Under the pieces are notes generated by a model. It had not been told where the DNA came from. It saw only the letters and a program-made list of their open reading frames with translations, and ran no database searches. From Runella sp. SP2 (GTDB lineage: Bacteria > Bacteroidota > Bacteroidia > Cytophagales > Spirosomataceae), in NCBI RefSeq assembly GCF_003711225.1, contig NZ_CP031030.1, forward strand, positions 2,418,001 to 2,482,000: a stretch of DNA of 64,000 bases, in the 5' to 3' direction. Shown here one piece after another: positions 23,567-32,305 of the stretch. How positions within the stretch are numbered: the stretch's first letter is position 1; each line of letters starts with the position of its first letter. A program made the position numbers and the translations under genes.

Positions 23567-24616
23567 ATGATAAACATTGCCCATCAACGATTAATCAATC
23601 AAAAAATCATTGACAAGGGTTTCCAACAACCCCAAGATGCGGTAGAATTTTTGGGCGCCATTCAAGCCCAAGACTATCCCATGTCCAAATGGGCAGTGGG
23701 GATTCGTACCAAAAACGCTACTGACAAAACAATAGAGCAAGCACTTGACAAAGGTTTAATTTTACGAACCCATATTCTTCGCCCCACTTGGCACCTTGTT
23801 TCGCCCAAAGATATTCGCTGGATGCTCGCCCTGACTGCCCCGCATATCCATCAAATTTCGGCGCATTATAACCGAAAAATGGAATTGAGCAGTGATTTAT
23901 TGAATCTCACAGATGAGTTATTAGCCAAAGCCGTTGAAGGTGATAAGCACCTTACCAAAGCCGAATTAATGGTACATTTAGAATTAGCTGGAATAAATAC
24001 TTCAGCGGGACGTAGTTCGCTCATTTTGATTCACGCCGAACTTAATGGAGTTCTTTGCAGCGGTAAACAAAACGGTAAGAACAACACCTATGCCTTGCTC
24101 GAAGAACGAGTAGCCCCTGCACCTAGCTATACCCGAGAAGAATCTTTAGGGCTTTTGGCTCGTCGTTATTTCCGTAGTCACGGCCCCGCCACTCTCCAAG
24201 ATTTTGGATGGTGGTCGGGCTTAAAAATCAGCGATGCTAAGTTGGGTCTGGAGTCCGTCAAAAGTGAGTTCGTATCCGAAACCATTGAAGGGCAAACGTA
24301 TTGGTTTTTACCTAACAGCCAAACAGCATTACAACCCTCCACTTTTTTGCTTCCTGCTTTCGACGAATTTATGGTAAGCTACAAAAACCGAGCCGCCTCC
24401 CTCGATTCATCAAACGTTTCGACGGCCATTACCGCCAATGGTATCTTCAAACCCATTATTGTCGTCAATGGACAAGTCAAAGGGCTTTGGAGTAGAACTT
24501 TCCAAAAAGAAAAAGTAAACATTCAAACTCACTTTTTTTCTGATACAATAACCGACCCTCCGCTGGCCAAAGCCGTCAAGGAATTTGCGTCCTTTTTAGG
24601 AAAAGAATTGACGTAA
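23567..24616 (+). CDS. AlkZ-like winged-helix DNA glycosylase (HTH_42)
   Basis: A 349-residue protein of the HTH_42 family, built of tandem winged helices. The motif FLGAIQAQDYPMSKWAVGIR (about residues 26-45) contains the QxQ pair that is catalytic in AlkZ of Streptomyces, a glycosylase that unhooks azinomycin interstrand crosslinks; YcaQ-type relatives have QxD instead. Other family marks are LRPTWHLVSPKDIRWML, the RRYFRSHGPATLQDFGWWSG stretch and FLLPAFDEFMVSYKNR. A DNA repair role on bulky or crosslinked alkyl lesions is therefore likely. It begins 44 bp after the nitrilase-like gene and is followed by a palindromic intergenic repeat. Confidence 0.85.
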   Translation: MINIAHQRLINQKIIDKGFQQPQDAVEFLGAIQAQDYPMSKWAVGIRTKNATDKTIEQALDKGLILRTHILRPTWHLVSPKDIRWMLALTAPHIHQISAHYNRKMELSSDLLNLTDELLAKAVEGDKHLTKAELMVHLELAGINTSAGRSSLILIHAELNGVLCSGKQNGKNNTYALLEERVAPAPSYTREESLGLLARRYFRSHGPATLQDFGWWSGLKISDAKLGLESVKSEFVSETIEGQTYWFLPNSQTALQPSTFLLPAFDEFMVSYKNRAASLDSSNVSTAITANGIFKPIIVVNGQVKGLWSRTFQKEKVNIQTHFFSDTITDPPLAKAVKEFASFLGKELT

Positions 24617-24648
24617 GTACGTTGTTTATTAAGTTTCTTTATAATTTA

Positions 24649-24767
24649 CCCGCAGATTTACGCTGATTCTAAAACCGCAGATAACCGCAGATTTTGGGTG
24701 ATTAATTCGGCTAATGAGCTTATCTGCGCCAATCCGCGTTGAATTTTAATCTGCGTTTATCTGCGGG
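24649..24767. repeat. Palindromic intergenic repeat (TCTGCG family)
   Basis: The spacer contains CCCGCAGATTTACGCTGATT at its left end and a near-complement AATCTGCGTTTATCTGCGGG at its right end. CGCAGAT/ATCTGCG units recur inside it several times (for example ACCGCAGATAACCGCAGATT). The whole can fold into one imperfect cruciform about 119 bp long. It looks like a REP-type element inserted between the AlkZ-like and MFS genes. Confidence 0.8.
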
Positions 24768-24843
24768 ATAAAAAATATCGTACTACTTTTCAAACAAGGT
24801 AGTAAGCCTATTTATCCTTTTAATTTCCTCTCATTCATCACAC

Positions 24844-26070
24844 ATGCAAGCACCCCAAACAACAACTTTTACATCTTACCAAAAAATTGTTATTACCCTC
24901 CTAGCACTCACTCAATTTACGGTAGTTTTAGATTTCATGGTCATGTCTCCCTTGGGAGATTCATTGATGAAATCTATGAAAATCTCTCCAACCCAATTCG
25001 GTTTTGTCGTTTCGAGTTATGCCTTTAGTGCGGGAATTTCTGGCTTATTGACGGCAGGTTTTGCTGACAAATTTGACCGTAAAAAGCTACTTTTATTTTT
25101 CTATACGGGTTTTATCATCGGGACACTTTTTTGTGGGTTGGCACCCACTTACGAAACCATCGTCGCCGCTCGCATCATTACGGGTTTATTCGGTGGCGTT
25201 ATTGGCTCAATTAGCATGGCTATTATCACCGATTTATTCTCGCTCCAACAACGCGGGCGCGTCATGGGTTTTGTCCAAATGGGATTCGGGACAAGTCAGG
25301 TTTTGGGTATCCCCATCAGTTTATATTTGGCCAATGGCTGGGGCTGGCAAGCGCCATTTATTATGATAGTCGGTCTGAGCATTATATTGGCCGTTGTCAT
25401 TTTGAAAATACTACAACCTATCACCGCTCACTTGGCCATTCAATCGGAGCGAAATGCCCTGTCTCACTTGTGGCATACCATCGCAAAACGTGATTATCGA
25501 ATTGGTTTTTTGGCCACCTCATTATTGGCCATTGGCGGTTATATGATGATGCCTTTTGGTAGTGTTTATGCTGTCAATAACTTAAAAGTAAGCCAACAGC
25601 AATTGCCCATTATTTTTATGGTAGCAGGCATTAGTACCTTGATTACGATGCCCATGATTGGGCGCTTGAGCGACCGAATAAACAAGTTTAATTTATTCAC
25701 AATTGCCTCCGTTTGGATGGTTATTATGGTGCTTATTTATACGCGCTTACCCGTTATACCGCTCTGGGCTATTATTATTTTTAACGTTTCAATGATGGCT
25801 GGGATTATGAGTAGAATGGTACCCGCTACGACCATGACATCGGCGATTCCCAATCCGCAAGACCGAGGAGCATTTATGAGTGTGAATTCATCTTTACAAC
25901 AAATAGCGGGTGGAATAGCCTCTTTTATTGCGGGTTTAATTGTGGTTCAGCCAACAAATTTTAGTCCACTTGAACACTATGATACCCTCGGAATTGTCAC
26001 TTCAACCATTACACTACTTTGTATCGGAATGATGTATCGGGTCAAATTAATGCTGGATACAAATAAATAA
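24844..26070 (+). CDS. MFS efflux transporter
   Basis: A 408-residue integral membrane protein with twelve predicted helices. The major facilitator signatures are visible as DFMVMSPLGDSLM in helix 1, the loop 2-3 motif GFADKFDRKKLLLF (about residues 78-90) and the second-half counterpart GRLSDRINKFNLF. The helix 5 stretch GFGTSQVLGIPISLYLANGWGW resembles the drug:H+ antiporter-1 branch (AraJ/Bcr-like), so export of a small molecule is most likely. Substrate unknown. A bidirectional terminator follows immediately; the gene is not obviously part of an operon, lying 227 bp after the AlkZ-like gene across a REP-type repeat. Confidence 0.9.
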   Translation: MQAPQTTTFTSYQKIVITLLALTQFTVVLDFMVMSPLGDSLMKSMKISPTQFGFVVSSYAFSAGISGLLTAGFADKFDRKKLLLFFYTGFIIGTLFCGLAPTYETIVAARIITGLFGGVIGSISMAIITDLFSLQQRGRVMGFVQMGFGTSQVLGIPISLYLANGWGWQAPFIMIVGLSIILAVVILKILQPITAHLAIQSERNALSHLWHTIAKRDYRIGFLATSLLAIGGYMMMPFGSVYAVNNLKVSQQQLPIIFMVAGISTLITMPMIGRLSDRINKFNLFTIASVWMVIMVLIYTRLPVIPLWAIIIFNVSMMAGIMSRMVPATTMTSAIPNPQDRGAFMSVNSSLQQIAGGIASFIAGLIVVQPTNFSPLEHYDTLGIVTSTITLLCIGMMYRVKLMLDTNK

Positions 26071-26107
26071 AAAGTAAAAGCCACCGATTGGGTGGCTTTT
26101 ACTTTTT
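26070..26107. terminator. Bidirectional intrinsic terminator
   Basis: Stem AAAAAGTAAAAGCCACC / GGTGGCTTTTACTTTTT with loop GATTG, between the MFS gene and the convergent hypothetical gene. Confidence 0.9.
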
Positions 26108-26131
26108 AAACAAAGAAATGAGATAAAGAGA

Positions 26132-26587
26132 TTAATCTTCGTCTCCGTCATCGCCTTTTTTGGTGCGAGGTTTCTCGTCAACAAGCTTTGCAAAAAAGCC
26201 CGTTCCGATTCCGTCCAAATCTATTTTTTTAATTGTGAAATGGAATTCAGTTGTTCTGTAAGCCAATCCCAATTTGATAAAAATACCTTTCAACAACAAT
26301 GAAAAACCGCGGCCGATTTTAACAAGCTCGAAGGCAGTTGGATCACTTTCGTCTGAAGGAATAAGATAAAGGCCTACAAAACCTTTCTTGTTTTGATCTA
26401 CACCTACTTTAAAACGAGCTGTCAAAGTAGATTCAACGCCCAAAAATTCGAGGGTAGGTAAAGGTAAGCTCAATTTACCATTTGAAGTAATATGTGCTTC
26501 AGGAACAAAAACTTCCTCTTTAACTACTCTTGTCTTTTCGACAAAATTATCCTCTTGTGTGAAGAATTTAATTTCTTTCTTTTTCAT
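26132..26587 (-). CDS. Hypothetical protein, beta-rich, with acidic tail
   Basis: A 151-residue cytoplasmic protein without signal peptide. It opens with a charged segment (MKKKEIKFFTQEDNFVEK), continues with alternating hydrophobic strands (AHITSNGKLSLPLPTLEFLG, ARFKVGVDQNKKGFVGLYLI, a basic GRGFSLLLKGIFIKLGLAYR) and ends in a highly charged tail (RTKKGDDGDED). No family is recognised. It has one of the best promoters in the window 38 bp upstream and a terminator just after it, so it is a monocistronic, probably well expressed gene. Codon use looks like that of its neighbours. Function unknown. Confidence 0.65.
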   Translation of the reverse strand: MKKKEIKFFTQEDNFVEKTRVVKEEVFVPEAHITSNGKLSLPLPTLEFLGVESTLTARFKVGVDQNKKGFVGLYLIPSDESDPTAFELVKIGRGFSLLLKGIFIKLGLAYRTTEFHFTIKKIDLDGIGTGFFAKLVDEKPRTKKGDDGDED

Positions 26588-26624
26588 TGTTATTTTTTAA
26601 TATATGTTAAAATTACTTTAACCA

Positions 26625-26655
26625 CAAAGGTAAAAAAATAACATTTCAAAGCAAT
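26625..26655 (-). promoter_or_regulatory. Promoter of the hypothetical gene at 26587
   Basis: On the minus strand TACCTTTG (26632-26625) is an exact TAnnTTTG, with a TTG about 20 nt further upstream in an A/T-rich stretch. The predicted leader is about 30 nt. Confidence 0.7.
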
Positions 26656-26725
26656 TTTTCTTTAAATTAAAATGAAAAGCCATTTTTTTGACTTTCCATT
26701 TTAAGCTATTTGTCAGAAAGCAATG

Positions 26726-27652
26726 TTAATCAAACGAGCCATATAATTGGGCTAAAAATTTCTCTCTCGATGCTTCTAAAACAACTTCCATGTTTGGTTT
26801 TAGCTTGAGAATATTTGTATGATCTACAATGGTTTGTCCACGGGTAAGCCCTTCTCCCAAAACAACTTCAACGTACAGTTTTTTGATGTCAGTTGCGACT
26901 GTTCTGTCAAGCGCAACAGCGACGGTTATTGGGTCTGGTAAATCAAAGCCAATTGCCCCTGTTATTTCCGAAGTAAAACGTGCTTTTGCGCCTTGAATAT
27001 CCACCACAAAATCGGCCAAAGGCTTTTGAATATCCCTTAATTCTTGCGTTGCTTTTTGGTCAAACGCCGCATATTTTATTGAAATATCCCAGCCTACCAT
27101 TGTCATATTCATTCCCGATTGAAACACCATTTGAGCAGCTTCTGGATCCACCCAAATATTGTATTCGGATACAGGCGTGATATTCCCATACCCCAAACCA
27201 ACACCTCCCATAATAACACACGATTTTATTTTAGAGGCAATTTCTGGTGCTTTTGCCAAAGCCAATGCCATGTTTGTCAACGGCCCTAACGTAATGATTT
27301 CAATCTCATTAGGAAACTTATTTACGGTATCAATGATGGCATCTACGGCGTGTCCTTCCAACGGTTTACGTCCTTTTAAATCCAACCCAATGTCGCCCAT
27401 TCCATCGTCTCCGTGAACAAACTGAGCAGTAAATAAAGGCCGAATTAATGGCTTTTCTGCACCCAAATATACCTTCGTTTCATACTGGCATAAATCGACC
27501 ATATAAAGCGCATTTTGTAAGGCTTTATCGGCTGGAACATTTCCCGCCACAATCGTTATTACTTCTACCTTTACATCAGGCGATTTCATCGCCATCAGCA
27601 ACGCAACGGCATCGTCCGAACCTGTGTCTGTATCAATCAACAAATGTCTCAT
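26726..27652 (-). CDS. Inosine-uridine preferring nucleoside hydrolase
   Basis: A 308-residue cytoplasmic enzyme that splits nucleosides into base and ribose. The calcium-binding DTDxGxDDA motif is at the N-terminus (LIDTDTGSDDAVALLMAM, about residues 5-22). Other family marks are GPLTNMALALAKAPEI (about 122-137), CVIMGGVG, SEYNIWVDPEAAQMVF (about 163-178) and the C-terminal DPITVAVALD. Length and motifs match the IunH family; whether it prefers purine or pyrimidine nucleosides cannot be told. It follows the ABC exporter gene in the same direction with a 73-bp gap. Confidence 0.93.
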   Translation of the reverse strand: MRHLLIDTDTGSDDAVALLMAMKSPDVKVEVITIVAGNVPADKALQNALYMVDLCQYETKVYLGAEKPLIRPLFTAQFVHGDDGMGDIGLDLKGRKPLEGHAVDAIIDTVNKFPNEIEIITLGPLTNMALALAKAPEIASKIKSCVIMGGVGLGYGNITPVSEYNIWVDPEAAQMVFQSGMNMTMVGWDISIKYAAFDQKATQELRDIQKPLADFVVDIQGAKARFTSEITGAIGFDLPDPITVAVALDRTVATDIKKLYVEVVLGEGLTRGQTIVDHTNILKLKPNMEVVLEASREKFLAQLYGSFD

Positions 27653-27725
27653 TGGCTATTTCATTAATGTACACTAATCTGATTTTTGTTTGTTTTCATT
27701 TTCAAGTAAACGAATGTCGAAATCG

Positions 27726-29477
27726 TCACCCAATCGTTTCGCTTTCTCCAACTTGCTGGCGCCACATGGCGTAATAGAGTCCTTTTTGAGCCAACAAATC
27801 TTCATGATTTCCCGCTTCTACCATCTTTCCTTTTTCAAGAACAAAAATTCGGTCAGCGTGCATAATTGTACTCAAACGGTGGGCAATAAGAACGGTAATA
27901 TGCTGCTCATTATTCGATAAATCACGAATTGTTTGCGTGATTTCTTCTTCGGTTAATGAATCTAACGCTGACGTAGCTTCATCAAAAATCAACAAATTGG
28001 GGTTTCTTAACAACGCCCTTGCAATAGACAAACGCTGCTTTTCTCCACCCGAAACTTTCATTCCTCCTTCCCCAATCACGGTATCTAGGCCATTATCAGC
28101 ACGATTTAAAAGCGAATAAGCCGCTGCTTTTTTCAAGACATCTAAGCAATCGGCATCGGTAGCAGATGGCTTTACAAACTGAAGATTTTCGCGGATGGTA
28201 CCTGAAAACAACTGGGCATCTTGTGCCACAAAGCCTATTTGCTCACGCAACTCATCTTTGTCAATTTCTCGGCTATCTATTCCGTTGTATTTAATGTGTC
28301 CTTGCTCGGGATCATACAAGCCTACCAACAGTTTTATGAGCGTTGTTTTACCACTTCCCGAAGGCCCCGCAAAAGCAATTGTTTCTCCTTTTTTAACCTC
28401 AAAACTAACATCTTGTAACGCCGTTCTCGAAGCGGTCAAATGTTTAAATGAAACACCCCGAAAATCAATTTTTCCAATTTTTGTCAGCGTGGCGGGCTTG
28501 GCAGGTTTAGCTTCAATGGGGCGGCTCAAAATTTCACGAAAATTATTCAAAGACACCTCTGCTTCTCGGTACAATTGTATCACATTTCCCAGCTCTTGAA
28601 GTGGGCCAAATATAAAAAATGAATACAATAAAAGTGAAAAATATTGCCCAATCGTTAGCACCTCTTTAAAGATAAGCCAAAGCATCAGCGCAACAATACA
28701 ACTTCGCAGAAAATTAATGGTTGTACCTTGAACAAACCCAAGCGTCCGTACAAATTTTACTTTACGGAGTTCTAATGCCAGAATTTTTTCAGTATTTCCA
28801 TTCAAACGCTTTACTTCTTGGTCGGTAAGTCCCAAACTTTTCACCAACTCAATATTTCGTAACGATTCCGTCGTACTTCCCGCCAAAGCGGTTGTTTCGG
28901 CCACAATTTTGGTTTGAATTTTCTTGATTCGTTTACTCAGCACTGAGCTCAACCACGCAATGATGGGGATGGTCAAAAAGTAAACAGGCGCAATAGGCCA
29001 ATACACGCTCAAGGCGTAAAAAATCACAAACGTAATACCAATCACCGATTGAAAAACGACGTTCACAACCGACGTAATCATGCGTTCGGTATCGGTTTTG
29101 ACTTTTTGTAAAACGCCCAACGTTTGCCCACTTCTTTGATCTTCAAACACTTGATAAGGCAAAGCCAACGAGTGTTTAATCCCATCGGTATAAATCTGCG
29201 TACCGACGCGCTGGGTAATTACACTAATAAAATAATCTTGAAAATTTTTGGCAATTCGTGAAACCATTGCGGCTCCAATTGCCATCCCAACATATTTTAA
29301 AACGCCCCATATATAATCGCTTTCGTTGAAATCCTTGATGTGCGACGCATAACGATCAATAACCAAGCGGTAAATGTAGGGATCGAGCAGGGAGAAGATT
29401 TGGTTAATAGCAGCCAATGTCAAGGCCACAAAAATAAGTTTCCAATAAGGTCGGAGGTAGCGGTAAAGTATATCCAT
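27726..29477 (-). CDS. ABC exporter, fused permease and ATPase
   Basis: A 583-residue half-transporter of the type IV (MsbA/LmrA-like) class. Residues 1-310 form six membrane helices with coupling loops. Residues 335-575 form the nucleotide-binding domain with Walker A (AGPSGSGKTTLIK), Q-loop (GFVAQDAQLF), the LSGGQ-equivalent signature (KVSGGEKQRLSIARALL), Walker B (NLLIFDEATSALD) and the H-loop (VLIAHRLSTI). It should act as a homodimer or with a partner in the inner membrane; lipids, peptides or drugs are all possible substrates. All catalytic motifs are intact. It is followed by the nucleoside hydrolase gene; the terminator at 29520-29558 separates it from the upstream cluster. Confidence 0.93.
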   Translation of the reverse strand: MDILYRYLRPYWKLIFVALTLAAINQIFSLLDPYIYRLVIDRYASHIKDFNESDYIWGVLKYVGMAIGAAMVSRIAKNFQDYFISVITQRVGTQIYTDGIKHSLALPYQVFEDQRSGQTLGVLQKVKTDTERMITSVVNVVFQSVIGITFVIFYALSVYWPIAPVYFLTIPIIAWLSSVLSKRIKKIQTKIVAETTALAGSTTESLRNIELVKSLGLTDQEVKRLNGNTEKILALELRKVKFVRTLGFVQGTTINFLRSCIVALMLWLIFKEVLTIGQYFSLLLYSFFIFGPLQELGNVIQLYREAEVSLNNFREILSRPIEAKPAKPATLTKIGKIDFRGVSFKHLTASRTALQDVSFEVKKGETIAFAGPSGSGKTTLIKLLVGLYDPEQGHIKYNGIDSREIDKDELREQIGFVAQDAQLFSGTIRENLQFVKPSATDADCLDVLKKAAAYSLLNRADNGLDTVIGEGGMKVSGGEKQRLSIARALLRNPNLLIFDEATSALDSLTEEEITQTIRDLSNNEQHITVLIAHRLSTIMHADRIFVLEKGKMVEAGNHEDLLAQKGLYYAMWRQQVGESETIG

Positions 29478-29519
29478 GGGAGCAAAACACCAACCTAGCC
29501 GATTATGTTCCTAAAACAA

Positions 29520-29558
29520 AAAGAGCGGCTATTCAAATAAATGAACTAGCCGCTCTTT
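29520..29558 (-). terminator. Intrinsic terminator of the DUF3500-HupE-TonB-Dabb cluster
   Basis: Stem AAAGAGCGGCTA / TAGCCGCTCTTT with a 15-nt A/T-rich loop, just after the Dabb-protein stop on the minus strand. Confidence 0.85.
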
Positions 29559-29573
29559 ATTTAAAAGATGCGT

Positions 29574-29963
29574 TTACTGCTGAAAATACTGCACCGCACT
29601 TACTGCTTCAATGTACTCAGCACCTACTTTCATATGCGCTTGGTGTTCGGGAGAAGCACCGTAGAGCGGCAGGTCGTTCTTATCTCCAAACGTAAAAACA
29701 TAGACATGCTTTACGTGGTCGGGGTCTTTGGCGTCATCTACTACACCCCATTCGTACGACCGAACCATTTTTAATTTAGCTAATCCTTTAAAAGACTTAT
29801 CAACCACGCCGATTTGCGTGTCAGACGTTCCTGATTTGAACGTCACCGTTACTGCATGTTTGTACAGTTTTTCGGATTGCTGGTAAGAGGCAAATCCGTA
29901 CAGGCCGAGCAGCAGTGCTAAGCTTAAAGCAAAAGCAACCACTTGAAAACGAGACGGTTTCAT
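29574..29963 (-). CDS. Dabb-family (stress-responsive alpha/beta barrel) protein, membrane-anchored or exported
   Basis: A 129-residue protein from the ATG at 29963 (a start six codons upstream is possible). Residues 5-27 are a hydrophobic signal or anchor (VVAFALSLALLLGLYGFASY). The rest is a ferredoxin-like Dabb domain: KHAVTVTFKSGTSDTQIGVV, FKGLAKLKMVRSYEWGV and the conserved HVYVFTFGDKNDLPLYGASPEHQAH. Dabb proteins dimerise into barrels and include stress proteins and small cyclases. It is the last gene of the TonB receptor cluster and ends at a terminator, so it probably serves the same transport or stress role outside the cytoplasm. Confidence 0.8.
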   Translation of the reverse strand: MKPSRFQVVAFALSLALLLGLYGFASYQQSEKLYKHAVTVTFKSGTSDTQIGVVDKSFKGLAKLKMVRSYEWGVVDDAKDPDHVKHVYVFTFGDKNDLPLYGASPEHQAHMKVGAEYIEAVSAVQYFQQ

Positions 29964-29999
29964 TAGGGTAGAGTAAAACATGGGTTAGAACAAAAAAAC

Positions 30000-32246
30000 T
30001 CAAAACTGCCAACTAATGCTCAACTTGGCATTAAATGGCGTTCCTGGGGTAAAATGGATTTCTTCCACAGGCTCCGTTTCGTTCTGAAGGCGGCTTTCGG
30101 TCGCAAATTGGGTTTCTTTCCATTGGGTATTGAACATATTTTGCACCGATAAACCTACTGAAAAACGATTTTTGGAATAATTCACCAAGGCATCCGTCAC
30201 AAAGTAGCCCTTGGCCACAATGCTATTGTCCTCATTTGCAGGTCGGTTGCCTATATAACGATAACGTAAACTGCCACTAAAACCTTGTTCTGTTTTTAAA
30301 GTTAATCCACCTACGCTCGTGAAATTAACGGCCAAAGGCAGATAATTCTGTCCTTCGGCTTCACCTACGGCGCGTGGTTTGGCCCAGTTGGCATCCAAAT
30401 CAAAGAACAATTTTTTCGATAATTGATAACGCATCGACACGTCCACACCTTTGCGCACTGACTTGCCCGAAGGCTCCACTACCCCCGCATCACCCACATA
30501 GACAAACTCTTGGTTAAGCCATAAATACCAATACGAGGCGTTAAGGAGCATTCGCGGGAATGGCTTCCAAATTGCCCCTAAATCAGAACCGTAAGCGGCT
30601 GGCAAAACTTCTAAGCCGTTTTGAGCCACCACTGCGCGGGTGTCGTTGGAATGAAAACCTTTGCCGAGGTTGACGTACAACTGCACATTGGGGTTGTAGG
30701 TATAATATACGTTCAATTTGGGCGAAACGATGGCTGCATTGGCTTTAAATTTCGTATTATTTTGGAGTTTGTCGAGGTATTGGTTGTTAAAATAATCAAA
30801 ACGCACCCCCGCCGTTGCCGACAGGCGTGGGCTTAATTGGATGGTTTCGTCCACATACACGCCTACATTGGCTTCGTTGACATCGCCCAATTTGATGGCT
30901 TCCAACAATTGCGTGCGGTCTTTTGTCCGCGACAATTCAGAACCGTTGGTAAGGTCGTGGCGATAGTTAAGCCCCGCATTTAAGGTGGCTTGTCTATCGC
31001 CAATGACGTGGCCTATTGAATAATTGGAGTTATAGCCCCACAAATTTCTGCCTTCCTTTTGGCGAATTTGGTCACCGTTCACAGGGTCAACCAAGAAAAA
31101 AGTAAAGTTTGAATACAGTTCAAAATTATAATTGGAATAAAATAACTGATTCTTCCATACGTGATTGCGCTTCGTCAATGTCACCAATTCCGCGTTGACA
31201 TTGGTGCGGCTAGTTTCTCCTCCTTCGTTAGGGTCAATTGCTCCAAAAAAACCAATCGAGCCATCGGCCACTGAGCGGTCAGGGATTTGACCCGAGGCAT
31301 TCCACTTGCTCCAAAAAGTCGAAGCCGTCAGCGTCAGGTTGGTATTTTGGGTTAAATGCCCGTGGTATTTTCCCAACAAATTGATTCGGTTAAAATTTTG
31401 AGGCGCTTCAAAATACGCATCCGAGTAGCTGTATTCACCCGCAAGATAGGCATTGTGTTGGTTGGTTTTCAGTACATTAACCCCCGACACCAACCGATAG
31501 GTGTTAAACTGCCCTACTTCGGCTTTGGCAAAACTGCGTTCCAAGGTTGTTTTGGTACGAAAATTGGCCCAACCTGCCGTGGCAAAATTTCCTTTGTCAG
31601 CGTCGTATAGCCCCTTTTTGAAATCCACCCCTTCAATCAATTCTGGAATGATAAAGTGCGCATCGGCATACCCTTGGCCGTGTGCGTGCGACACCATGTT
31701 GATGGGTACGCCGTCCACCGTCAGACGAATATCCGTTCCGTGGTCGATGTCAAATCCGCGCAAGAAGATTTGTTCAGCTTTGCCTCCACCTGCGTGTTGA
31801 CCAATGACCAGCCCTGGCACAATGCGCAGCACTTCTTGAGAATTGTTGATGGGACGTGTTTTTATGTCAAGGCTTGATATTACTTGTTGGTGCTGCGGGT
31901 TCGAGGCCGATACTTTCACTTCACTCAACTGGATTTGTGATTCGGTCAGTCCAAACTCCAGGTTTACAGTTTGGTCCTCCTTCACTGTTACTAATTGACT
32001 AAGTGCCGAATACCCTACAAATGAGACTTCAATTCGGTACGCATTGGGTTCTAAATTGTTGATTTGAAAAAAGCCTGTCGCGTCCGTCGTTGCTCCTTTT
32101 TTAGAATCCGCCACCACGATGGTAGCTCCTACAATCGGTTGTTTGGTCGATTTATCAATGACCCTCCCGACGACACTGCCTAGGTGAGCGAATGCAACAT
32201 AAATACTTAAATGAAGAACAAGTAGTGTGGCAATAAATCTTTTCAT
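30000..32246 (-). CDS. TonB-dependent outer membrane receptor
   Basis: A 748-residue protein from the ATG at 32246, which gives a proper signal peptide (MKRFIATLLVLHLSIYVAFA). The mature protein begins with a carboxypeptidase-regulatory-like beta-sandwich (GSVVGRVIDKSTKQPIVGAT, about residues 24-110), followed by the TonB plug (residues 125-230, with IFLRGFDIDHGTDIRLTVDG) and a 22-strand barrel ending in the C-terminal aromatic residue (SISWQF). The plug has several histidines (VSHAHGQGYADAHF), which could suit metal-complex transport. It lies 59 bp after the HupE-like gene, whose products are nickel/cobalt permeases, so uptake of a metal complex is a reasonable but unproven reading. Confidence 0.9.
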   Translation of the reverse strand: MKRFIATLLVLHLSIYVAFAHLGSVVGRVIDKSTKQPIVGATIVVADSKKGATTDATGFFQINNLEPNAYRIEVSFVGYSALSQLVTVKEDQTVNLEFGLTESQIQLSEVKVSASNPQHQQVISSLDIKTRPINNSQEVLRIVPGLVIGQHAGGGKAEQIFLRGFDIDHGTDIRLTVDGVPINMVSHAHGQGYADAHFIIPELIEGVDFKKGLYDADKGNFATAGWANFRTKTTLERSFAKAEVGQFNTYRLVSGVNVLKTNQHNAYLAGEYSYSDAYFEAPQNFNRINLLGKYHGHLTQNTNLTLTASTFWSKWNASGQIPDRSVADGSIGFFGAIDPNEGGETSRTNVNAELVTLTKRNHVWKNQLFYSNYNFELYSNFTFFLVDPVNGDQIRQKEGRNLWGYNSNYSIGHVIGDRQATLNAGLNYRHDLTNGSELSRTKDRTQLLEAIKLGDVNEANVGVYVDETIQLSPRLSATAGVRFDYFNNQYLDKLQNNTKFKANAAIVSPKLNVYYTYNPNVQLYVNLGKGFHSNDTRAVVAQNGLEVLPAAYGSDLGAIWKPFPRMLLNASYWYLWLNQEFVYVGDAGVVEPSGKSVRKGVDVSMRYQLSKKLFFDLDANWAKPRAVGEAEGQNYLPLAVNFTSVGGLTLKTEQGFSGSLRYRYIGNRPANEDNSIVAKGYFVTDALVNYSKNRFSVGLSVQNMFNTQWKETQFATESRLQNETEPVEEIHFTPGTPFNAKLSISWQF

Positions 32247-32305
32247 GAATTTAAAATAATGTTTGAAAATAAGTTCGGCAAAGTTAGTGACCGAAGATGT
32301 TACTT

